DNA of 64,000 nucleotides from Clostridia bacterium (lineage in GTDB: Bacteria > Bacillota > Clostridia > Oscillospirales > CAG-382), in the NCBI GenBank assembly GCA_017516825.1, contig JAFXBC010000035.1, positions 1 through 64,000 on the forward strand, in the 5' to 3' direction. The position numbers were made by a program, and so were the translations under genes. The notes beneath the pieces were generated by a model that made no database searches, had not been told where the DNA came from, and worked only from the letters and a program-made list of their open reading frames with translations. Below are positions 6,271-13,878 of this stretch, one piece after another. Within the stretch, counting starts at the first letter, position 1, and the number at the start of each line of letters is the position of its first letter.

Positions 6271-8439
6271 TTAAAACTTTTCCTGGCGCCACTTGACGAT
6301 GAACAGAGCAGCCGCGCCCACGATAGCGACGAAGATGATGATCAAAGCCACGATAAGGCCTGCGTTGGAACGCTGAGGCTCCTCGGGAATGCTTTCCACG
6401 GAGCTTTCCTCAACCTCCACCGCCACGTTGCCGATGACCTGGAAGTTGATGTCGGCAGGCAGGTATTCCACGCGGATGGTGTGGTCTGCGCTGACGTTGC
6501 TCTCGGTGTACAGATATACGGTCTTGCCTGCAGGGCCTGCAATGGCAACGCCGTCCACGTACACGGCAGAGATCATGAAGCCGTTCTCTGCGGTGATGGT
6601 GAAGGCCAGCTCGCCGCCGCGGGATACGGTATTGGCACCTGCGGGGGTGATGGAGCCGCCTGCTCCTGCCGCCGCCTGGATCACGTAAGTATCCAGAACC
6701 TTGATACGAACCACCATGTTGCGGGAGGTCAGGAAAGGCATACGGGTGGTCCAGCCCCCTGCCTCGGTGGTGCCGGTGCCTACCACCTTCAAGTTGGTGC
6801 CGTCCTTGACCATCAGGTCAACGCCGTCGCCGCCGATGGCGGTGGCAAACTCGGAAAGGTTGAAGGATGCCAGAGTGCCCTCGGGGAAGGTGGGGGTTTC
6901 TGCCAGCTCAAAATACTGGAACACGGTCTCCGGGTCAGCCGCCAGAACGGCGTTACGGATGATCTCGTAGTAAGAGCCGTTGGGACCTACGGCCACGGCA
7001 AAGTTGATGTAGTCCTTTTCAACGCCGCTGACCAGACCGCCGCAGGGGATAAACCACTGGACGTAAGCGGTCTTCAGTACCACGTATTCGCCGTCTTCTG
7101 CGGTGAGGGTGTTGATCTTATCGAATACGGACTTGCCGATATAGTTCTTGTCGGTGAGATCCAGAACGATGAGACCGTCGGCATCGGGAGCCCAGTTGAA
7201 GTCCTCCGCTTCCGCGGGATCGATCTCCACCACCACAGCCTTGAAGCTGACGGTAACGGTGGCATTGGCCGCCACGTTCTCCAGCACGTAGGTGCCGTCG
7301 GTGAGGTTCTGGGCGGTGCCGCCTACGCGGAAGGCGTCTACCTGGTGGCCGTCGGCGGCGTAAACGCTGATCACCAGGGAATCCCCTGCGTTGACGGTGA
7401 TGGTGGTGGCGTTACCGGAGGTAATGGTGTAGCCGCCTGCGGAAACGTAACCGCCTGCGGTAGCACAGGACACCACGATCTGATAAGTAGTGGGGGTGAC
7501 GATGTCGGGTTCGAAGGTAAGCTCCAGGGTGGTCAGCTCGGTGATGGTGAGCTTGGTCAGCCCTCTGGAAACGTCTCTGTCATTGCCGTCCAGCTTCAAG
7601 CCGGTGAGCTTGTAGCCGTGGGCGGGAGTGATGGTGATGGGAGTGGTAACGCCGATCTCCAGCCAAACGGATTCGGTGACCTTGTTGCCCGTGCCGGATA
7701 CCAGGAAATCCCCTGCGGCAACGGAGCCGGGCCCCTTGATGGTGACGCGAAGCTCTGCCTCGGTCACGGGTTCTTCGGAGGAATCCTCGGAAGGATCTCC
7801 GGAGGGCTCGTCAGAGGGGGTGTCGGAAGGATCCTCGGAGGGATCGGGGTCATCGGAAGGCGCGGGATCCTCGGACGGTGCGGGATCCTCGGAGGGTGCG
7901 GGATCCTCGGAAGGTGCGGGATCCTCGGAAGGCGCGGGATCCTCGGAAGGTGCGGGATCCTCGGAAGGCGCGGGATCCTCGGAAGGTGCAGGATCTTCGG
8001 AGGGAGCAGGATCTTCGGAGGGTGCAGGATCTTCGGAGGGAGCAGGATCTTCGGAGGGTGCGGGATCCTCGGAAGGAAGCTCCACGGCTACCTGCGTGGT
8101 GTTTACGTAAAGAACGTATTCCATGCTCTGGGTGATCTCAAGGGAATATACCTCGTTATCTTCCGTGGGAACGGGTGCGGCGTCAAACAGCATGACGCTG
8201 TCTACCCGGTATCCCTCGGCGGGCACGATGCGGATGCTCAAGGTTGTGCCCACGGGAGCCTGGAATTCGGTAGCGGGGGTCTCGGAACCGTTGAAATAGG
8301 CCAAAAACGCCCCGGATTCTCCTTCCAGTTTTACCGTGCCGGTCTCCTCCGGTTCAGCCAAGGCTACCGTGGCAAACACGGACAGCAGGGTGAACACGAA
8401 GAAGAGAGAAAGAAAAAGTTTTGCGTTATGGGTCATCAC
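6271..8439 (-). CDS. Secreted, C-terminally membrane-anchored surface protein with SEDPAP repeats
   Basis: The protein is about 722 residues. A GTG (8439) and an ATG (8436) are adjacent and either may start translation. An N-terminal signal peptide (LFLSLFFVFTLLSVFATVALA) is followed by a ~90-residue beta-rich domain. A long Ser/Asp/Pro/Glu stalk contains twelve SEDPAP units and ends in irregular SEDPSD, SDEPSGDPSED. Two or more InlB/Big-like beta repeats (GYKLTGLKLDG, GHQVDAFRVGG) come next, then a globular region and a last repeat. The chain ends in a hydrophobic helix (LIVALIIIFVAIVGAAALFIV) and KWRQEKF, so it is anchored by a transmembrane tail rather than an LPXTG motif. The stalk is presumably an extended spacer across the cell wall. 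Function is unknown; adhesion or sensing would fit. It is monocistronic. Confidence 0.8.
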   Translation of the reverse strand: MMTHNAKLFLSLFFVFTLLSVFATVALAEPEETGTVKLEGESGAFLAYFNGSETPATEFQAPVGTTLSIRIVPAEGYRVDSVMLFDAAPVPTEDNEVYSLEITQSMEYVLYVNTTQVAVELPSEDPAPSEDPAPSEDPAPSEDPAPSEDPAPSEDPAPSEDPAPSEDPAPSEDPAPSEDPAPSEDPAPSEDPAPSDDPDPSEDPSDTPSDEPSGDPSEDSSEEPVTEAELRVTIKGPGSVAAGDFLVSGTGNKVTESVWLEIGVTTPITITPAHGYKLTGLKLDGNDRDVSRGLTKLTITELTTLELTFEPDIVTPTTYQIVVSCATAGGYVSAGGYTITSGNATTITVNAGDSLVISVYAADGHQVDAFRVGGTAQNLTDGTYVLENVAANATVTVSFKAVVVEIDPAEAEDFNWAPDADGLIVLDLTDKNYIGKSVFDKINTLTAEDGEYVVLKTAYVQWFIPCGGLVSGVEKDYINFAVAVGPNGSYYEIIRNAVLAADPETVFQYFELAETPTFPEGTLASFNLSEFATAIGGDGVDLMVKDGTNLKVVGTGTTEAGGWTTRMPFLTSRNMVVRIKVLDTYVIQAAAGAGGSITPAGANTVSRGGELAFTITAENGFMISAVYVDGVAIAGPAGKTVYLYTESNVSADHTIRVEYLPADINFQVIGNVAVEVEESSVESIPEEPQRSNAGLIVALIIIFVAIVGAAALFIVKWRQEKF
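7861..8076. repeat. Twelve 18-bp tandem repeats encoding SEDPAP
   Basis: Exact 18-bp periodicity runs for twelve units with no indels. Units 1-7 and 12 read GGATCCTCGG in their centre (unit 1 has a C variant), whereas units 8-11 read AGGATCTTCGG, so one block of four spread as a group. Such arrays change copy number by slippage while keeping frame. Confidence 0.95.
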
Positions 8440-8513
8440 TATGTCCCTTCCTTTCTTAGCCCGCAGAGGCGGGCAGTTGTGAGTATCTCTAAGGAATAGA
8501 TATGTCTGTATAC

Positions 8514-8530
8514 ACTTGCCAACGGCAAGT
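8514..8530. promoter_or_regulatory. Palindromic operator candidate downstream of the surface-protein promoter
   Basis: ACTTGCC-AAC-GGCAAGT is a perfect 7-bp inverted repeat with a 3-bp centre, flanked on both sides by TATAC-type sequence. It lies about 8-24 bp downstream of the -10 box, where bound protein would block transcription. No regulator is encoded next to it. Confidence 0.55.
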
Positions 8531-8537
8531 ATACACT

Positions 8538-8565
8538 ATTATAACACGCCCTCCCGATTTTGCAA
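8538..8565 (-). promoter_or_regulatory. Promoter of the SEDPAP surface-protein gene
   Basis: On the minus strand TTGCAA (8565-8560), a 16-bp spacer and a perfect TATAAT (8543-8538) precede the gene by about 100 bp. Confidence 0.7.
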
Positions 8566-8596
8566 GGGCTAATTGAAAACATTTTGTAAAAAGCGT

Positions 8597-10423
8597 TCAA
8601 CGTTTCACAAAAAATTCTTCGTACCAGACCAGAAATACGAAAACACACCAGATCTGACGCCAATTGTCCTTCTTTTCCGCCACGTGCTCCTCCAAAAGCT
8701 GCAAGAGAGCGTCGGTACGGAAGAATTTGGCGGCGTGGGCGGAGGCGAACTGCTCCCGCACCAGGGAGGCGTATTTTTCCTCTCTCAGCCAGGCTCTCAC
8801 GGGAACGGGGAAGCCCAGCTTTTTCTTGGAGGCCACCCCTTCGGGAATGTGCTTTGCGGCGGCCTTACGCATGGCAAGCTTGGTGCCGTTTTTGTCTGCG
8901 CGGTACTTGGTGGGGATGGTGGAGGCCAGAGCGAATACCTCTCTGTCCAGGAAGGGTACTCTCAGCTCCAGACTGCTGGCCATGCTCATTTTATCCGCCT
9001 TCAGCAGGATGTCTCCCATAAGCCAGGTGTGCAGGTCGATGTACTGCATCTTGGTGACGGCGTCCATGCCCTTCAGCTTGTGGCGGTAGGGCTTGGTGAG
9101 ATCGGTGGGCTTCACCTTGCCGTCGTAGTTCAGAAGCAGCTGCTTCTTAAAGGCTTCGCTCATCAGATTGGTGTTGCCGATGTAACGCTCCTCCAAGGGC
9201 TTGGCACGGCGCAACAGGAAGTTGGCGCCCTTCATGCGGGGGAATCTTTCCGCCACCTTCCCAAGCCTTTTGCGGATGCACCCCGGGATCTTATCGAACC
9301 AGGCCAGGGCGAAGGGCTCCTTGTATACGTTGTAGCCCCCGAAGAACTCGTCGGCGCCCTCCCCGGAAAGGCAGACCTTCACCTGCTTGGCGGCGTCCCT
9401 GTTCAGGAAGAACAAGGCGGCCGCGGCGGCGTCTGCCAGAGGCTCGTCCATGTGGTACTGGATCTTGGGGAGATTCTCCCAATATTCCTCGGGGCTGATG
9501 TAATACACGCTGTGCTTCACACCCAATTCCTTGGAAAAAGCCTTTGCGTATTCCGCCTCGTCGTAATTGCGGTTTTCAAAGCCCACGGTGAAGGTCTTGT
9601 CCACCTTGGCGATACAAGCCACGAAGCTGGAATCCACCCCGGAGGACAGGAAGGAGCCTACCTCCACGTCGGCGATCTTGTGGGCGCGGACGGAATCCGC
9701 CATCACCTTGTCGATTGTCTCCACCCATTCCGCCTCGGACTTTTCCGTGTTGGGAACGAAGGTGGGCTCAAAATACCGCTCTACCGTCAATTCTCCGTCC
9801 TTCCACAGCAGGCGGTGCCCTGCCAAAAGCTTTTTCACCCCCGTAAAGAAGGTGTCCTCCCCGGGGGAATACTGGCAGGAAAGGTACAGAGTCAATTGAG
9901 ACTCGTTAAATTCTTTTTTGAAATCGGGATGGTGCAGAAACGCCTTGATCTCGCTGGCGAACAGCAGTCTGCCCTCCCTTGCATCGTAATAGAAGGGCTT
10001 GATGCCGAAGGGATCCCTTGCGGCGAACAATTCCTTGGTATTTTTGTTCCAGATCACGAAGGCGAACATCCCCCGCAGCTTTTCCGGCAACGCCGTTCCC
10101 CACTCCTCAAAGCCGTGCAACAGCACCTCGCTGTCGGAACGGGTGGTGAAGGTGTGACCCTTTGCCAACAGCTCCTCCCGAAGCTCCATGAAGTTATAGA
10201 TCTCCCCGTTGAACACCAAGGCAAGACTGCCGTCCTCGTTGAACAGAGGCTGTGCGCCCCCTTCCAGATCGATGATGGAAAGTCTGCGGTGCCCCAGGGC
10301 CACCCCGTCGTCGCAAAAATACCCTTCTCCGTCGGGGCCTCTGTGGGCGATGGCATCCGCCATGGCGCGGATGATCTGCTCTTTATCCTTCGGGTTCCCC
10401 GTAAATCCTACGATCCCGCACAT
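8597..10423 (-). CDS. asnB: Asparagine synthase, glutamine-hydrolysing
   Basis: This 608-residue enzyme makes asparagine from aspartate, ATP and glutamine. The protein begins MCGIVGFTG, which places the nucleophilic Cys at position 2 after Met removal, as needed for the N-terminal class II glutaminase domain. AIAHRGPDGEGYF and GHRRLSIIDLEGG follow. The C-terminal synthetase domain has the ATP pyrophosphatase loop SSGVDSSFVA near residue 255 and LSGEGADEFFGGYN near residue 355. AAGGAG precedes the ATG at the right distance. Length and motifs are those of the family, and nothing looks degenerate. It is transcribed in the same direction as polA upstream, but a stem-loop separates them. Confidence 0.95.
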   Translation of the reverse strand: MCGIVGFTGNPKDKEQIIRAMADAIAHRGPDGEGYFCDDGVALGHRRLSIIDLEGGAQPLFNEDGSLALVFNGEIYNFMELREELLAKGHTFTTRSDSEVLLHGFEEWGTALPEKLRGMFAFVIWNKNTKELFAARDPFGIKPFYYDAREGRLLFASEIKAFLHHPDFKKEFNESQLTLYLSCQYSPGEDTFFTGVKKLLAGHRLLWKDGELTVERYFEPTFVPNTEKSEAEWVETIDKVMADSVRAHKIADVEVGSFLSSGVDSSFVACIAKVDKTFTVGFENRNYDEAEYAKAFSKELGVKHSVYYISPEEYWENLPKIQYHMDEPLADAAAAALFFLNRDAAKQVKVCLSGEGADEFFGGYNVYKEPFALAWFDKIPGCIRKRLGKVAERFPRMKGANFLLRRAKPLEERYIGNTNLMSEAFKKQLLLNYDGKVKPTDLTKPYRHKLKGMDAVTKMQYIDLHTWLMGDILLKADKMSMASSLELRVPFLDREVFALASTIPTKYRADKNGTKLAMRKAAAKHIPEGVASKKKLGFPVPVRAWLREEKYASLVREQFASAHAAKFFRTDALLQLLEEHVAEKKDNWRQIWCVFVFLVWYEEFFVKR

Positions 10424-10490
10424 AGAAAATCTCCTTCGTTTTTACGTCAATCAGCCGCTTGTAAAAACACGTACAATATAATAAATTCCG

Positions 10491-10519
10491 TTTTTTCGGA
10501 GGCTTCGCCTTCGGAAAAA
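10491..10519. other. Stem-loop between polA and asnB
   Basis: TTTTTTCGGAGGC pairs with GCCTTCGGAAAAA across a TTC loop with two G-T pairs. It lacks a clear T-run after the stem on the minus strand, so it may be an attenuating or processing hairpin rather than an efficient terminator. Confidence 0.45.
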
Positions 10520-10541
10520 CACCTTTTAGACGAGCAAATCT

Positions 10542-13034
10542 TTAGTCTTTTGCATCGTACCAGCTCTTGCCGATCTTGGCGTCTGCCACCAAGGGCACGG
10601 CAAACTCTGCCGCTTCCACCATTTCCTTTTCCAAAAGGGCCTTCACCTGCTGTGCTTCCCCTTCGGGGGCTTCCACGATCAATTCGTCGTGGATCTGCAG
10701 GATCAGCTTGGCCTCCAGACCCGCCTTCTTCAGGGCGTCGAACACGCGGATCATGGCGATCTTGATGAGATCCGCCGCCGTTCCCTGGATGGGGGTATTC
10801 ATGGCCACCCGCTCCCCAAAGGCGCGGCGCATCTTGTTGGCCTGCTTCATTTCGGGGATCTCACGGCGCCTGCCGTAAAGGGTCTCCACGTAGCCGTGCT
10901 CTGCGGCAAAGGATTTTGCCCACTCCATATAGTCCCGAATGGCGGGATATTTCTCAAAATATCTGGCGATAAAGCCCTTGGCCTCCTTGACGGAAACCCC
11001 GATGTCCTGGGACAGGGAATACTCCCCGATGCCGTAGATGATACCGAAGTTCACCGCCTTGGCGGATTTACGCATTTCCCCCGTCACCATCTCCATGGGC
11101 ACGCCGTAGACCTGGGCGGCGGTGGCGGTGTGGATGTCCGCCCCCTGGCGGAAGGCGTTGCACAGAGCCTCGTCCCCGGAAATGTGGGCAAGCAAGCGCA
11201 GTTCGATCTGGGAATAGTCCGCATCCACCAGAACGTGGCCTTCCCGTGCCTTGAAGAACTTCCGCAGTTCTCTCCCTTTTTCCGTACGGACGGGGATGTT
11301 CTGCAAATTGGGCTCTGCGGAGGAAAGTCTGCCCGTCATGGTCATGGTCTGCTTGAAGGTGGTGTGGACTCTCCCGTCTTCGGAGATCACCTTCAAAAGC
11401 CCTTCCCCGTAGGTGGATTTCAGCTTGGCCGCCTTGCGGTAATCCAAGATCAACTGCACCAGGGGGTCGTAGAGAGCCAGCTTTTCCAGGGTCTCCGCAT
11501 CGGTGGAATAGCCGGATTTGGTCTTTTTGTAATGGGGGAGCTTCCGCTCCTCAAACAGCACTTCTCCCAACTGCTTGGGGGAATTGACGTTGAAGGAATG
11601 TCCCGCCAAAGCGTAGATCTGCTCCGCATAGAGGTCGATTTCCTCCTCCAGGGCGGCGGTGAAGGCTTCCAACCCCCGGCGGTCCAGGAGGAAGCCCTCC
11701 TTTTCCATGTCCGCCAGCACGTAGGCCAGGGGCTTTTCCACCTCGGTGTAAAGCTTTTCCAAGGCCTCCGTCAGTGAGGGACGGAAGGCGTCGTACAGCA
11801 GGAAATACAAGGCAGGATCGGGAACGTCCTCCACCACGGCCCGGGTGGCGCGGAACACCGCTCCCGCAAAGGAGATGCCGTTGTCCGTAGGGGAGGAAAG
11901 ATAGGCCAGCAGGGAAAGATCCTCCATCTCGCAAGCGGGGGATATCCCCTTGCTCCAAAGTGTATGCAAAGTCTCCTTTACCGACCACACCAAGGCAGTC
12001 TTTCCCGTGGCAAACAAAGCTTCTGCCTTGTCCCAGGGGATGCGGCAGCCCGCTTTGCCGTCAAACACCAGACAGCCATCCTCTGCGGGCAACACGCCGA
12101 AACGGCTCGTGGAGATAGACTCCGCCTCCGTATAAGTCACTTGTTCCGGCAATTCCGCGGCTTGCGGCACTTCTTCCTCTCCGGGAAGTTGCTCCAACAG
12201 CTTGCGGAACTCCAATTTCGTATACAATTCCCGCAAGGCGGGAACGTTCTGTCCCTCATAAAGATAGCCCTCGGGGGCGGTTTCGATGGGTGCATCCAAA
12301 CGGATCTCCGCCAAGAAGCGGGAGGTGTAGGCCATTTCCTTCCCTGCCAACAGCTTGTCGTGCAAAGCACCCTTGATGTCCTGAATGTTGGCGTAAACGC
12401 CCTCCACGTCCCCGTATTGGGCGATCAGCTTGATAGCGCCCTTTTCTCCGATGCCCGCCACCCCGGGAATGTTGTCGGAGGCGTCGCCCATAATGGCCTT
12501 GATCTCGATCAGGCGCTTGGGATCCACCCCGTATTGCTCAAAGATCTCCTTCACCCCGGTGATACGGGTCTCATTGGTGGCCGCAAGATGGACGGTGACA
12601 CGGTTGTTCACCAATTGGAAGCTGTCCCTGTCCCCCGTGACGATGATACACTCCGTCCCGCGGCGGGAGAAGCTGTCCGTCAAAGTGCCGATGATATCGT
12701 CCGCCTCAAAGCCGGACATTTCCACCACCGTCAGCCCCAAGGCGGCGGCAACCTCCTTTGCGTAGGGCAGCTGCATCGCCAGCTCCTCGGGCATTCCCTT
12801 GCGGTTGGCCTTGTAAAAATCGCAGGCCTTGTGTCGGAAGGTGGGCTCCTTGCGGTCGAAGGCGATGGCGGCGTACTTCAAATTCTCCCCCGCCTCCTGC
12901 ATGGCGCGGCGGATGATGTTCACGAACCCGAAGATGGCGTTGGTGGGGATCCCTTCCTTGGTGGAAAGGGGGCGCACCCCGTAAAACGCACGGTTCAGAA
13001 TGCTGTTGCCGTCAAAAACGATGAGCTTTTCCAT
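10542..13034 (-). CDS. polA: DNA polymerase I, probably without proofreading activity
   Basis: The start at 13034 (MEKLIVFDGNSILNRAFYG) is preferred over one five codons upstream because GGAGG sits five bases before it, giving 830 residues. The first ~290 residues are the 5'-3' exonuclease used in Okazaki fragment maturation (GFEADDIIGTL, ITGDRDSFQL, IMGDASDNIPG). The middle domain occupies the place of the 3'-5' exonuclease but lacks the DxE pair and other acidic residues, so it should not proofread. The polymerase domain has motif A DYSQIELRLLAH, motif B RKSAKAVNFGIIYG and motif C LQIHDELIVE. It acts in repair and RNA-primer replacement. A strong promoter lies just upstream. Confidence 0.95.
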   Translation of the reverse strand: MEKLIVFDGNSILNRAFYGVRPLSTKEGIPTNAIFGFVNIIRRAMQEAGENLKYAAIAFDRKEPTFRHKACDFYKANRKGMPEELAMQLPYAKEVAAALGLTVVEMSGFEADDIIGTLTDSFSRRGTECIIVTGDRDSFQLVNNRVTVHLAATNETRITGVKEIFEQYGVDPKRLIEIKAIMGDASDNIPGVAGIGEKGAIKLIAQYGDVEGVYANIQDIKGALHDKLLAGKEMAYTSRFLAEIRLDAPIETAPEGYLYEGQNVPALRELYTKLEFRKLLEQLPGEEEVPQAAELPEQVTYTEAESISTSRFGVLPAEDGCLVFDGKAGCRIPWDKAEALFATGKTALVWSVKETLHTLWSKGISPACEMEDLSLLAYLSSPTDNGISFAGAVFRATRAVVEDVPDPALYFLLYDAFRPSLTEALEKLYTEVEKPLAYVLADMEKEGFLLDRRGLEAFTAALEEEIDLYAEQIYALAGHSFNVNSPKQLGEVLFEERKLPHYKKTKSGYSTDAETLEKLALYDPLVQLILDYRKAAKLKSTYGEGLLKVISEDGRVHTTFKQTMTMTGRLSSAEPNLQNIPVRTEKGRELRKFFKAREGHVLVDADYSQIELRLLAHISGDEALCNAFRQGADIHTATAAQVYGVPMEMVTGEMRKSAKAVNFGIIYGIGEYSLSQDIGVSVKEAKGFIARYFEKYPAIRDYMEWAKSFAAEHGYVETLYGRRREIPEMKQANKMRRAFGERVAMNTPIQGTAADLIKIAMIRVFDALKKAGLEAKLILQIHDELIVEAPEGEAQQVKALLEKEMVEAAEFAVPLVADAKIGKSWYDAKD

Positions 13035-13064
13035 ATTGCCCTCCGACATAATTTCTCAATTTAT

Positions 13065-13093
13065 AGTATACCACAAATTCACCCCGCCGTCAA
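13065..13093 (-). promoter_or_regulatory. polA promoter
   Basis: Minus-strand TTGACG (13093-13088), 17-bp spacer, TATACT (13070-13065), about 30 bp from the polA ATG. Confidence 0.7.
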
Positions 13094-13114
13094 GGGAAAG
13101 AGCAGGAAAAAACA

Positions 13115-13133
13115 GTGCGGTGGATAACCGCAC
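13115..13133 (-). terminator. Terminator of the methyltransferase gene
   Basis: GTGCGGT (13115-13121) pairs with ACCGCAC (13127-13133); on the minus strand the stem is followed by TGTTTTTT. The same CAGTGCGGTGGATAACCGCAC sequence recurs on the other side of this gene. Confidence 0.8.
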
Positions 13134-13150
13134 CGGATTGCTGACAAACC

Positions 13151-13819
13151 TTATCGTTCTCTCTTCACCACGGCGTACATCATCATCGGAAACTGGGTGC
13201 CTACGGAGGTAAGATCCGCTTCCAAGATCTCCAGGCGGGCGGCCTTCAATTCCTTTTCAAAGGTCGCGGAGGTGACGATTCTGCAGGAGGTTTCCGCTAC
13301 CAGCATGGCGTTGCCCTCAAAGGTGCGTTCGCTCAGATCAAAGGCCTTCGTGATATCCGTGGCAAGTTCCATCGTTCCGTCTCCCATGGTGCAGATCAAA
13401 GCGATCCCATTCTTGGTCAAGTGCTCTCGGACAAAAGCGTAGAAGGCAGACCTGCTCTCGTCGTCCACCAGCATATGGATCACCGCTACGGAATAAATGA
13501 AATCAAATTTTTCGTCCAACCTGCCTTTGACGGCATCCAAAACGGTAAAATGTTCCGCGAAGTCGGGGTATTGTTCCTTGCAGTAACCAATGGCTTGCGG
13601 AGAAACATCCGTGGCGCGCAAGCGGTATCCTTGCTCCAAAACTGTAATGGAGTCTCTTCCTTCGCCGCATCCCAACTCCAGAAGGGGAGCGTTCTTCGGG
13701 ATGGCGTATTTCTTTAAGATCTCCGCGACGATGGGGGAACTTTCGTATCCCATGCAACGGAGATTCTTTTCGTGGACGGCTTTATAGCGCTCGTCGTAAG
13801 CTTCGTAGTAGTTTTTCAT
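13151..13819 (-). CDS. Small class I SAM-dependent methyltransferase
   Basis: Translation probably starts at the ATG at 13819 (MKNYYEAYDERYKAVHEK), preceded by AAAGGAG, giving 222 residues. Motif I is visible as PLLELGCGEGRDSITVLEQG near residues 45-64, followed by the acidic LRATDVSPQAIGYCKEQ (motif II) and FDFIYSVAVIHMLVDDESR (motif IV region). It is a soluble Methyltransf_25/11-type enzyme. The substrate cannot be told; related proteins modify small molecules, tellurite-type compounds or quinones. It is a single-gene unit with matching hairpins on both sides. Confidence 0.8.
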   Translation of the reverse strand: MKNYYEAYDERYKAVHEKNLRCMGYESSPIVAEILKKYAIPKNAPLLELGCGEGRDSITVLEQGYRLRATDVSPQAIGYCKEQYPDFAEHFTVLDAVKGRLDEKFDFIYSVAVIHMLVDDESRSAFYAFVREHLTKNGIALICTMGDGTMELATDITKAFDLSERTFEGNAMLVAETSCRIVTSATFEKELKAARLEILEADLTSVGTQFPMMMYAVVKRER

Positions 13820-13846
13820 GAAAGCTCCTTTCACGGGAAAAGAATG

Positions 13847-13869
13847 CAGTGCGGTGGATAACCGCACTG
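13847..13869 (-). terminator. Stem-loop after the degenerate M23 gene, copy of the hairpin at 13115
   Basis: CAGTGCGG and CCGCACTG form an 8-bp stem (10 bp counting the flanking pairs) a few bases after the M23 stop codon. The T-run on the minus strand is interrupted (CATTCTTTT), so termination may be weaker. Nearly the whole element equals the one at 13113-13133. Confidence 0.65.
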
Positions 13870-13878
13870 CGTAGTATT

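Noticed and set aside
6481-10765. Plus-strand frames antisense to the SEDPAP protein, asnB and the end of polA
   Set aside because: Shadow frames of well-identified genes; no ribosome-binding site or domain supports them.
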